NCBI RefSeq assembly: GCF_014648915.1
Contig: NZ_BMSA01000052.1
Span: forward strand, 1-37,474
DNA from: Streptomyces phaeofaciens
GTDB taxonomy: Bacteria; Actinomycetota; Actinomycetes; Streptomycetales; Streptomycetaceae
Direction: 5' to 3'
DNA: 37,474 nucleotides
Within the stretch, counting starts at the first letter, position 1. Each line of letters begins with the position of its first letter. The notes under the pieces are model-generated. The model worked only from the letters and a program-made list of their open reading frames with translations, was not told the DNA's origin and searched no databases. Made by a program: the position numbers and the translations under genes. Shown here piece by piece: positions 24,186-31,714 of the stretch.

Positions 24186-26779
24186 CGGTCGGCCGCGCGA
24201 GCAGGGATGTTCCCTCAGCAGCCTTTTAATCCATTGGTTATGGGTTCTGCTCCCCGCGTGAGCGGGGATGGTCCCGATCCCGGGATTGCTGTCTCGGCTC
24301 CTGCTTCCTGCTCCCAGCGTGAGTGGGGATGGTCCCACGCACGTCACGACAGGCACCAGCGTCGGCCTCTCCTCCTCGCGTGTGCGGGGATGGTCCCGGG
24401 CCGTCGGCCTGGAAGGCGGTGGCCGTCGACTGTTCCCTGCGTGAGCGGGGATGGTGCCGGGCGGAACCGCCGGAGGACGTTCCCGACAGCCTGCTCCTCG
24501 CGAGCGCGGGGATGGTCCCCAACTCGTCATGGGTAGGCTTGTCGGCGACGGCTGAAAAAATTTCAAGCGCCGCCGACATAGGCTCGGAGGAGATCACTGT
24601 TCCCCGTGTGAGCCGGGATGGTCCCCAGCTTGTCCGGGACGCGAACGGCCTGTTTGTCTGCTCCCCGCGCGTGCGGGGATGGGCCCTCGGGCAGGGGGTG
24701 GCCGGCCTGAGTGGCGCACTGCTCCCTGCACCCGTGGGGATGGTCTCAACGGCGTGCTTCCCGCGTGAGCGGGTATGGTCTCACGCTGTAGCAGACGAGG
24801 ACCAGGGCCACGTTCTGCTCCCCGCGTGAGCGGGGATGTTCCCGCGTGGGACAACTCCGCAGCCGCCAGCGTCCGCTGCTCCCCGCACGAGTGGGGATGG
24901 CCCCATCGTCCGAACCGTCCCCGGTGCGACGGGCCTGTGCTCCCCGCGCGAGCGGGGATGTTTCTCACTGGGACTCCAACGCGAAGGCGGGCCACCCCTG
25001 CTCCCAGCGCGAGCGGGGATGTTCCCCCGCGCCGCATCATGTCGGCTGAGCATGAGTGCTGCTCCCCGCGCGAGCGAGGATGGCCCCAAGGGCCTGGTCG
25101 GCAAGCAGCTGGGCGCCACCTGCTCCCCGCGCGAGCGGGGACAGTCCCACCAGGTTCACGTACACCAGGTCACCGATCTGCTGTTCTCGCCGTGCGTGCG
25201 GGGATGGCCCCGACACCGGCAAGAGCCGCGGGACGGTCGGCTGCTGCTCCCCGCGTGAGCGGGGATGGTCCCGCTCACGTGCTTGGGCTGCACCAGGCAA
25301 CAGGCTGCTCCCCGCACTCGCGGGGATGGTCCCTTCTCCATCACGCCGAGGTTGAGCGGCGGGCCCAGCTCCTGCGTGAGCGCATGGTCCCAAGGTGAAG
25401 ACCCGGGGCGGCGACCTGGTTGACTGCTCCCCCCGAGCGGGGATGGCCCAGTCATCTGGATCGACATGACGTCGGTCGTCTGCTGCTCCCGGCGTATCGG
25501 GGATGGTCCCGCGCAGAAGCTGAGAGCGGACAGACTGAAGCACTGCTCCCTGCGCGAGCGGGGATGTTCCCCAAGGCACGATCCGCCACCTGGACCAGGT
25601 GCCCTGTTCCCCGCGTGAGCGGGGATAGTCCCGCGGGCACGGCCACCAGGGTGGCGCCGCACGGCCGTTCCCCGCGTGAGCGGGGATGGTCCCAGAAGCT
25701 GACGGCCGACTCCATGGGAACCTTGCTGTTCCTCGCGTGTAGCGGGGATGGTCCCGCGTACCTCCAGGTCTTCGGCCCGGTGAGCCCTGCTCTCCGCGTG
25801 TGCGGGGATGTTCCGGCTGTCTCAAGGTCTGCGCGGCCGCGGATGGCCTGCTTCCCGCGCGAGCGGGGATGGTACCTATGACCATCGCCGAGAAGGGTGG
25901 CGATGGGGATCTGTTCCCCACATGGGCGGGGATGGACCCGCGCCCGAGTCCGCCATGGTCCCGGTGGACGGCTGCTTCCCGCGCGTGCGGGGATGGTCCT
26001 ACCGACGCCCGCGCCCAATACCGCATCCGGTACTGCTCCTTGCGCGAGTGGGGATGGTCCCGGCACCGGCGTGACGCGGCTGAGTGGCCCGGCCTGCTCT
26101 CTGTGCCCGCGGGGATGGTCCCGACGACCCGAGCCAACTGACCGGCGGCCGCTGCTGCTCCCTGCGCGGGCGGGGATGGTCCCCACTGCGCGGCCATTAC
26201 CGCAGCCCACGCCACCTGCTCCCCGCACCCGCGGGGATGATCCCAAGGCCCACGCGGGATTCTGGCGCGTGGCCGACTGCTCCCCGCGCGATCGGGATGT
26301 TTCCGAGTGGACGACCGACGACGCGGTGGTGGTCGCCTGCTTCCCGGGCGAGCGGGGATGGTCCGGGCTACCTGTGCGACGTCCGAGGCAGGGCCATCTG
26401 CTCCCCGTGCGAGTGGGGATGTTCAAGGGGTACGACCGCTGCTCCCCGCGTGAGCGGGGATGGCCCCGGGTCGGGGGAGTCGGCGTTACCCTGCTGCCGC
26501 TGCTCCCCGCACCTGCGGGGATGGTCCCTGGGCTGCAGCCTCCAGCTCCCAGAGAGAGCCCTGCTCCTCGACCCGCGGGGATGGTCCTGCCGTCTACTAC
26601 AGGAACCTGGGCCGCCTGAACTGCTTCCTGCACCTGCGGGGATGGTCCCTGCGGGAGACGGAGGGGACATTCACCAAGAACCTGCTCACCTGCTCCCTGC
26701 GTGAGCGGGGATGGTTTCGACCGGCACCGCTCTCTACCGGGAGAAGGTCGGCTCTCCGTGCGAGCACCGGGGCTGTTTC
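24186..26779 (+). CRISPR. CRISPR array D, about 43 repeats
   Basis: A long run with 61-bp period from 24186 to a degenerate terminal repeat at 26751-26779. The repeat is that of arrays A-C (CTGCTCCCCGCG, a variable TGAG/CGAG loop, CGGGGATGGTCCC), nearly every copy carrying substitutions. Irregularities: a 39-bp element plus 6-bp duplication after repeat 24491; spacers shortened before 24755 and 26439, as expected from deletion within repeats; a truncated repeat near 25369. Spacers shared in drifted form with other arrays: 24276 (B), 24966 (C), 25633 (A), 25694 (C), 26245 and 26305 (C), 26468 (A, C). The spacer 24215-24246 resembles part of a tRNA-Lys gene. No cas gene is near. A transcript could be processed in trans by Cas6e if the host encodes one elsewhere. 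Confidence 0.95.
24540..24578. mobile_element. 39-bp palindromic miniature element inside a CRISPR spacer
   Basis: Left arm TGTCGGCGACGGCTGAAA, three A, then right arm TTTCAAGCGCCGCCGACA, the reverse complement with three mismatches. Both flanks carry TAGGCT (24534-24539 and 24579-24584), a 6-bp target duplication. Removing element plus one duplicate takes the repeat-to-repeat distance from 106 to exactly 61 bp. The arms match the IS21-like tips at 53 and 684, so this looks like an IS reduced to its two ends, or a minimal MITE-like unit. Confidence 0.85.
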
Positions 26780-27021
26780 GGTGCCGGCGGCTGTTCGGCC
26801 GTCGGGCCGGTGGAGGGCTGGTGCCGCAGGCGCGGCCGGCAGGAGGAGGGCAGCGGAGGCCAGGGGGGCGGGCGGCCGGCTGCCGGTTCGGCAGCGGCAC
26901 CGAGATCTTGTCTGTGCCGTGGTGCCCGGCTCTCACCGCACCCGGTGAAGGCCGCCCCTGCTGCACTCATCCCCCTGCTGCCCCCCGCCCCCTGCTGCGC
27001 CCCGCTCCCTGCACTCCGCCC

Positions 27022-27243
27022 CTCCGGCCTGCTCGGCTGTGTCGCGTCGGCCGGATCCCGCGCCCCGCGCCCTGCACCCCGCTCCAACGGTCTCTGCGGC
27101 CTACTCCGTCCGGCGTGCTCGGCTGCGTCGCACCGGCCGGATCCCGTGCCCTGCACCCCGCGCCCTGCACCCCGGTTTCTGCACCCTGTGTCCTGCGCTG
27201 CGTTCCGTCCGGCGTGCTCGGCTGCGTCGCACCGGCGGGGTCC
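27022..27243. repeat. threefold imperfect direct repeat
   Basis: A segment of about 38 bp (TCCGGCGTGCTCGGCTG, then CGTCGCACCGG, then GGATCC-like) occurs near 27023, 27107 and 27206 in a pyrimidine-rich tract full of CCCTGCACCCCG motifs. No gene is convincing here. It may be a plasmid replication or partition region, or simple low-complexity expansion. Confidence 0.6.
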
Positions 27244-27252
27244 TGGCCCTCC

Positions 27253-27370
27253 GTTCAGTGTCGGTCGGGTACTGCCCCCTGTTCAGTGTCGGTCGGGTTC
27301 TGCTCCCGCTGTTCGTTGTCGGTGGGGTCCTGCCTCCGCTGGTCGTTGTCGGTGGGGTTCTGTCCCCGTT
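27253..27370. repeat. four iteron-like tandem repeats of 28-30 bp
   Basis: Units begin at 27253, 27281, 27311 and 27341, each of form GTTCAGTGTCGGTCGGGT, then CTGC and CCCCT (later units GTTCGTTGTCGGTGGGGT). The last ends shortly before the AT-richer CATTGAATGGTGTCTG and the DUF932 gene start. Head-to-tail repeats upstream of a plasmid gene suggest protein-binding sites. Confidence 0.75.
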
Positions 27371-27448
27371 CATTGAATGGTGTCTGCTGGTTGCATAGTT
27401 TGCAGGTGTGGCCGGGTGGTCCGGCCCGGGGAGACGGAGGCAGGGAAG

Positions 27449-28762
27449 ATGGAGTTCGGTGTGGAAGCGGTGGGCGCGGCGCGGGCGCAGGATGCTCCCG
27501 CCGCGGGAGCGGCGACCCGTACGGTCCGGCCGGTGCAGGGCGCGGCGGGAGCGGGGGACGCGGCGTTGGATGTGAACCGCGTGTTCGCCGGGGAAAAGGC
27601 CCGGCAGATCGGGGGAGTTCGCCGGCGTGAGGAAGAGTTCCAGGGGCGTATCGAGCGGGGTGAGGTCCGCCTGGTCGGGGACGACCGGTATGAGGTCCTC
27701 ACCGGCTGGGACAGGGGTGAGGTCTTCACCGTCTCCCGTGATGTCCGGGGCCGGATCGACGCGGTCGTCGCGAACCACGGTCTCGACGTACGCGCCGGCA
27801 GCACCCTGGCCCTGTACGCGTCGTCGCCCGCCTGGCACGGGCTGGGCCAGATCATCCCCGGCGGCACCACGGACATCGACACCGTGCTGGATGCGGGCGG
27901 CCTCGGCTTCACCGTCGCCACCGTGCCCGCCCTCTACCGGTGGGGCGGCGAACTGCGCGAGCATCCCGAGCAGTTCCACACCGTCCGTGAGGACACCGGC
28001 GCGCCGCTCGGTGCCGTCGGCCGCCGGTACCGGCCGATCCAGAACCGGCAGGGTTTTGAGTTCCTGCAGGAACTGGTGGGCCGCTTCGACGTCGTGTGGG
28101 AGTCCGCCGGGGTCATCCGGGGCGGACGCCGGGTGTTCGTCTCCATCCGCCTGCCGCAGTCCGTCACCGTCGACGCCGACGGCATCAACGACCGGATCGT
28201 CCCGTACATCGCCGTGATGAACGACCACTGCGGCAACGGCCAGTTCCAGTGCGTGGTCACCCCCTGGCGGCCGGTCTGCGCCAACACCGAGCGCTTCGCC
28301 GTCCGCGACGCCGTGACCCGCTGGGCCATACGCCACACCGCTGGAGCGACCAGCCAGATCAAGGAGGCCCGCCGCACGCTCGGCCTGTCCGTGAAGTACT
28401 TCGAGCGGTTCGCCGACGAAGAGACCGCGCTCGCCCGCACCGACATCGCCGTCGCCGACTTCCACCGGGTCGTCGCCGGCCTGTGGCCCCTTGACGACGA
28501 CGCCTCCAAGCGGACCCGGACCAACCACGCCACCCGGCTCAGCGCCCTCGAGGAGGTGTTCCGCACCGAGACCGAGAAGGTCGGCCGCACCGCCTACGCA
28601 GCAGAGCGCGCCGTCACCGGCTACCTCGACCACATCGCCCCCCGACGCCCCGGCCGGACGATGACCGAGGAGATCGCCCGCGCCGCGGCCGCCCTCGAAG
28701 GAACCGACGACGACACCAAGACCAAGGCCCACCGGCAGCTCCTCCAGCTCATCCGGGCCTGA
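27449..28762 (+). CDS. DUF932 phage/plasmid-like protein
   Basis: This 437-residue protein starts at ATG 27449, with GGAGG about eight bases upstream. It matches the DUF932 (phage/plasmid-like TIGR03299) layout: TLALYASSPAWHGLGQII near 110, DTVLDAGGLGFTVATVPAL, REDTGAPLGAVGRRYRPIQN, GFEFLQELVGRFDVVWESAG, RVFVSIRLP, PYIAVMNDHCGNGQFQCVVT and PWRPVCANTERFAVRDAV. The C-terminal third is helical. Such proteins are common on plasmids, ICEs and phages; their biochemical role is unknown, though gene neighbourhoods link some to recombination or replication. It supports a plasmid origin for this segment. A strong terminator follows. Confidence 0.9.
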   Translation: MEFGVEAVGAARAQDAPAAGAATRTVRPVQGAAGAGDAALDVNRVFAGEKARQIGGVRRREEEFQGRIERGEVRLVGDDRYEVLTGWDRGEVFTVSRDVRGRIDAVVANHGLDVRAGSTLALYASSPAWHGLGQIIPGGTTDIDTVLDAGGLGFTVATVPALYRWGGELREHPEQFHTVREDTGAPLGAVGRRYRPIQNRQGFEFLQELVGRFDVVWESAGVIRGGRRVFVSIRLPQSVTVDADGINDRIVPYIAVMNDHCGNGQFQCVVTPWRPVCANTERFAVRDAVTRWAIRHTAGATSQIKEARRTLGLSVKYFERFADEETALARTDIAVADFHRVVAGLWPLDDDASKRTRTNHATRLSALEEVFRTETEKVGRTAYAAERAVTGYLDHIAPRRPGRTMTEEIARAAAALEGTDDDTKTKAHRQLLQLIRA

Positions 28763-28774
28763 CCCGCACCAGCG

Positions 28775-28801
28775 GCCGCGCCCTGCCCGGCAGGGCGCGG
28801 C
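28775..28801 (+). terminator. terminator after DUF932 gene
   Basis: A perfect 13-bp stem, GCCGCGCCCTGCC with GGCAGGGCGCGGC and one unpaired base, lies 12 bp after the stop codon. A second weaker GC-rich inverted repeat follows at 28830-28880. Confidence 0.8.
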
Positions 28802-29159
28802 CCGCACCCCACCCCCCGGCCCGCCCGGCAAGGCGCGGCCCACACCCGGCTGGCGCTCTGCGGGCCTGGCCCCAGCCCAGGACGACGAGCCGTGCACCAT
28901 CGTCCTGCGCAACCGGCCCGTCGCGGTCTTTCCCGCCGACGTCGTCGCCCGCGCCCGGACGGAGCAGCCGGCCGTCTTTGCCGCCGCCCCGTCCGCAGCC
29001 CTCGCCGCCGACCCGCACACCGTTCCCACTGCCGAGTTCGCCCCTGTCCTGCCCGCCTGGAACGCCGGACACCCGCACGCCCTCCCGCCCGAAGCCGGCG
29101 GTGCCGTGCTTCCCGTCCGGCCCGGTGCGGCAGCTGGCGATCACCGAGGCGGACACCGG
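28802..29159 (+). other. open but unrecognised stretch
   Basis: One plus-strand frame stays open from about 28763 through 29159 and reads CTIVLRNRPVAVFPADVVAR, then EQPAVFAAAPSAALAADP, looking protein-like and Ala/Pro-rich. I see no start with a ribosome site and no family match. It may be the remainder of a truncated plasmid gene. Confidence 0.35.
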
Positions 29160-29310
29160 CCAGGGGGCTGCTACGGGCGGCTGGCCGAGCTGGGCGTGGA
29201 GCGGGTGGACTTTTCCGGGGAACTGATCGCCCGTGTGCCGGCTGCGGACGAGCGCGCTGCGCTGCAACTGGCGGGGGCACGCCCGTGGTGGAGATCTGGA
29301 GCTGGCTTTG
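29160..29310 (+). pseudogene. GntR-type regulator (UTRA domain) fragment
   Basis: The plus strand reads CYGRLAELGVERVDFSGELI, ARVPAADERAALQLAG, then in another frame GGTPVVEIW. This is the order of motifs in the ligand-binding UTRA domain of GntR/HutC regulators (RL...G, F.E.I.AR.P...E...L.L..G.PV). The DNA-binding domain is absent, and the fragment is cut by the inverted-repeat element at 29322. Confidence 0.45.
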
Positions 29311-29321
29311 TTCACGACTTC

Positions 29322-29464
29322 GGGTTCTGGCACAACTTGGGTGGAGCTGCGCGGTTGCCCGGCGCAGCTCGGCCGGCGACCGAGCGAATCCGCAGGTCAG
29401 TGGCTTGCTCGGAGTCGGGCGCCGGCACAGGTGTCTCGGCACCACAGAAGTTGAGCCAGAACCC
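29322..29464. mobile_element. 143-bp inverted-repeat element (IS remnant or MITE)
   Basis: Ends GGGTTCTGGCACAACTTGGG (29322 on) and, on the other strand, GGGTTCTGGCTCAACTTCTG (from 29464) are clear terminal inverted repeats, resembling the GGTTCTGTTGCAAA type of IS6-family ends. Inside are a 9-bp hairpin (GAGCTGCGC ... GCGCAGCTC) and a nested GCCGGCG...CGCCGGC pair. There is no coding capacity, and no matching target duplication is obvious. Confidence 0.6.
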
Positions 29465-29657
29465 GGGAACGGGAGGCACCCGCCCGGGGTCGGCAACGGC
29501 GCTGCGGCCGGTGTGGCCTCCGCCCGTAGCCAGCGCTTTTGCCCGGACCGCGGTGGCGCGGTCGCCGGCGACCTGCTGGCCGCCACTGCGGTGCCTCCCG
29601 TTCTCGTGAACATCGGGCGCGGGCGGGTGTCTTCAGAGCTGCTGTCGAAACGCTGCT

Positions 29658-29897
29658 CTACGACGTGAACAGAGCCACCAGGGTGACCTGCTGCTCGAAC
29701 TTCGCGCGCTGGAGCCGGCGCTGGAAGGCGACGGTCTCACGTCGGGTGATCTCGTCCTGACACAGCACCTGCAGGAAGTCGAGGTGTCCGAGCTGCCCGC
29801 CGTGGGCCTGGACGAGCCTGGCGTCCAGGGTCTCCAGCATGCCCGGCAGTCGCAGGGCCTTGAGGGACGCGCGCAGAGCGTTGCTCGTCGGGTTCAT
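29658..29897 (-). pseudogene. istB-type IS21 helper ATPase, N-terminal fragment
   Basis: This 79-residue frame reads SLKALRLPGMLETLDARLVQ, GQLGHLDFLQVLCQDEITRR and QRRLQRAKFEQQVTL, the N-terminal domain of the IS21 helper IstB. It stops at VALFTS before the Walker A region, so the AAA+ ATPase domain (about 180 residues) is missing. The ATG overlaps the stop of the frame ahead (ATGA), as istA and istB do. It shows that an IS21 element was present, which agrees with the IS21-like tips seen elsewhere in the window. Confidence 0.8.
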
Positions 29898-30100
29898 CGG
29901 GCGTCCTCCCGCGCTTCGTCGTGGGCCCGGTCGTCGAGTTCGGCGTCGTTCGCGCCGGTCGTCGTGTCGGTAGCGAACAGGCGGGCCGGGCCGTGCAGGA
30001 AGGCGGCGGCTCCGGCGCCGCCTGTCTCCGGCTCGGGGTCAGTCTCGGTGCCGGCGACGAGGATGCCCTTCAGGGGGACGAAGAACGTGCCGGAGAACAC
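29894..30100 (-). CDS. small hypothetical protein or istA tail
   Basis: A 68-residue frame from GTG 30100 (FSGTFFVPLKGILVAGTETD, then an acidic tail ending DEAREDAR) whose TGA overlaps the istB-like ATG. The overlap fits an istA C-terminus, but I do not recognise istA motifs, and no good ribosome site is visible. It could equally be a short plasmid gene into which the IS fragment was inserted. Confidence 0.35.
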   Translation of the reverse strand: MFSGTFFVPLKGILVAGTETDPEPETGGAGAAAFLHGPARLFATDTTTGANDAELDDRAHDEAREDAR

Positions 30101-30135
30101 TGGACTCAGCGGTCAAACCACCCGCGAGAGCGCAC

Positions 30136-30579
30136 TCAGACGGGGCTTGCCTGGCGCGGAACGGGGCGTCCAAGGTCAGCGAGCAGGCCGTCGGGGAGGC
30201 CGGACCGGAGCACGACGACAAGGAAGGGCGGTTCTTGGAGGAGGCTCCTGCCCAGGAGCGGGTGAGGCCACGTGCTCGGGTCAGCGAACGGAAGGCCAAG
30301 GAAGGCGGTGCCGGGCTCGGTCGGCCACGTGGCGTCCAGCGCCAGGCCCTCGGGGGTGACTGCCCAGGCGTGCGGGGTGTGCAGCGCCTGGCCGGCGCCG
30401 ACCGGCGCGGTCCCGAACCCCTCGCAGTACGTCAGTCGCAGTTCAGGATGCTCGTCGGCGAGCTGGCTGCTGTTGGTGAAGCAGAAGCCCGGGTGCAGGC
30501 GCTCGGCGCCATCAGGGAGCGGGGCCGGGCTGAACAACCTGCCTTCGCGCAGCAGCAGGTCACCCGCGCCGCGGAACAC
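30136..30579 (-). CDS. hypothetical plasmid-type protein
   Basis: From GTG 30579 (an upstream GGAGGAG is rather far; an ATG at 30717 would add 46 low-complexity residues) the product is 147 residues. Its middle, HPGFCFTNSSQLADEHPELR, LTYCEGFGTAPVGAGQALHT, HAWAVTPEGLALDATWPTEP and AFLGLPFADPSTWP, forms a recognisable pattern of uncharacterised phage/plasmid proteins with a conserved Cys, a H-x-x-H-A-W and a D-x-T-W motif. That combination recalls a papain-like Cys-His-Asp arrangement, but this is speculative. It lies next to IS21 debris on the presumed mobile backbone. Confidence 0.6.
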   Translation of the reverse strand: MFRGAGDLLLREGRLFSPAPLPDGAERLHPGFCFTNSSQLADEHPELRLTYCEGFGTAPVGAGQALHTPHAWAVTPEGLALDATWPTEPGTAFLGLPFADPSTWPHPLLGRSLLQEPPFLVVVLRSGLPDGLLADLGRPVPRQASPV

Positions 30580-30674
30580 GGTTCCCCGCCGATCTCCTCC
30601 CCACCCCCGCGACCCCGCACCGCCGCGCCCCCGGCCCGTCCGCCACTGACCCGCCCCGCAGGCCCGTCCTGCGG

Positions 30675-30699
30675 GCCCCGGCACACCACACGCCGGGGC
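30675..30699. other. hairpin in divergent intergenic region
   Basis: GCCCCGGC and GCCGGGGC form a perfect 8-bp stem with a 9-base loop between two divergent genes. A terminator is not expected there unless the minus-strand gene starts further left, so it may be regulatory. Confidence 0.4.
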
Positions 30700-30826
30700 C
30701 TCTTCACCTCCCCGCACACACTCCCTTCCCGTCCCACGGGACGCGCCCCCCTACACCTCCCGCCCCGCAGGTACCGTCACCTCCGGCACCGACCACCCGC
30801 ACCCCGGGGGAGGGGAAAAAACGCCC

Positions 30827-31459
30827 GTGACCACCGCACCGCAGCCCCAGCGGCCCGCCGACACCAGCACCACCGCCGCCGAACTCGCCACCATCCTCGA
30901 CACCGTCGCCCTCATCCGCTTCACCGAACCGCACGACGCCCGATCCGGCCGCGCAACGCCCCCGACGCACTGGCTCACCGGCATCAACCGCGTCTCCCAG
31001 ATCCCCACCCGCGACGGCACCCCGCAGTACGAGATCGCCAACTCCGGCTTCTCCCACCACCTCCCGGGAGACCACCCCGTCGACGTCTGGCACACCCCCA
31101 CCCCCGCCCTCGCTCCCTACACCACCCCCGCCCCGGCCCTCCCTCCCTACACCACCCCCGCCCCGGCCCTCGCTCCCTATGCCGCGCCCGCCCCGCCAAT
31201 CCAGCAGTACCCCGCAACTCCCCAGCAGCAGTACCTCCAGCCCGCGGCACCCCTCCCGCAGACCCCCGTCCAGCCGCAGCCCCAGTACACGCCCCGGCCG
31301 GCCGCCCCCCAGACCTCCGGCCAACGCACCGCCGCACCCTGGATGACCCCCCACCCACAAGCCCCCACCACGTCCCAGCCTGCCGCGCCCAGCCACCCCG
31401 CCCAGGGCCACCACCCCCAGCAGCCCCAGCAGGACGGCCCCGCCCACGGCATGCGCTGA
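30827..31459 (+). CDS. Pro/Gln-rich hypothetical protein
   Basis: This 210-residue product starts at GTG 30827, with GGAGGGG about ten bases upstream. The N-terminal 90 residues look globular (TTAAELATILDTVALIRFTE, WLTGINRVSQIPTRDG, YEIANSGFSHHLPGD). The rest is disordered: three tandem copies of a ten-residue unit like PALAPYTTPA, then Pro/Gln/His-rich sequence. There is no signal peptide. I do not recognise it; proteins with this architecture occur next to transfer genes on Streptomyces plasmids. It is divergent from the gene at 30136. Confidence 0.65.
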   Translation: MTTAPQPQRPADTSTTAAELATILDTVALIRFTEPHDARSGRATPPTHWLTGINRVSQIPTRDGTPQYEIANSGFSHHLPGDHPVDVWHTPTPALAPYTTPAPALPPYTTPAPALAPYAAPAPPIQQYPATPQQQYLQPAAPLPQTPVQPQPQYTPRPAAPQTSGQRTAAPWMTPHPQAPTTSQPAAPSHPAQGHHPQQPQQDGPAHGMR

Positions 31460-31480
31460 CCGCCGCCCAGGGACACCCAG

Positions 31481-31687
31481 GGGCACACCTTCCGGCATTC
31501 CGCACACCCGTAACCCACCTCCCGCCCAGCGACGTCCAGGGGCACACAGGGGCACACTTTCCGGCATTCCCCACACCGCGCACCCGCGCCCCTCCCCACG
31601 ACGCGCAGGGACACGCAGGGGCACACTTTCCGGCATTCCCCACACCGCGCACCCGCGCCCCTCCCCACGACGCGCAGGGACACGGCT
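31481..31687. repeat. three tandem 69-bp repeats
   Basis: Copies start at 31481, 31550 and 31619. The second and third are identical over most of the unit (GGGCACACTTTCCGGCATTC ... CGCACCCGCGCCCCTCCCC ... GACGCGCAGGGACAC); the first is diverged. They fill the gap between converging genes, and I see no coding function. Candidate centromere-like, replication or transfer-origin sites. Confidence 0.85.
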
Positions 31688-31714
31688 TCCGTATCCCGCC
31701 GCCACGCAACCCCC

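Noticed and set aside
24215..24275. tRNA-Lys gene
   Set aside because: Only the 3' anticodon arm to T-stem start is present, it fits exactly a 32-nt spacer, and no acceptor or D arm can be formed.
27101..29029. Long minus-strand frame opposite the DUF932 gene
   Set aside because: Composition mirrors the plus-strand gene; no domain is recognisable and it crosses the tandem repeats and a terminator.
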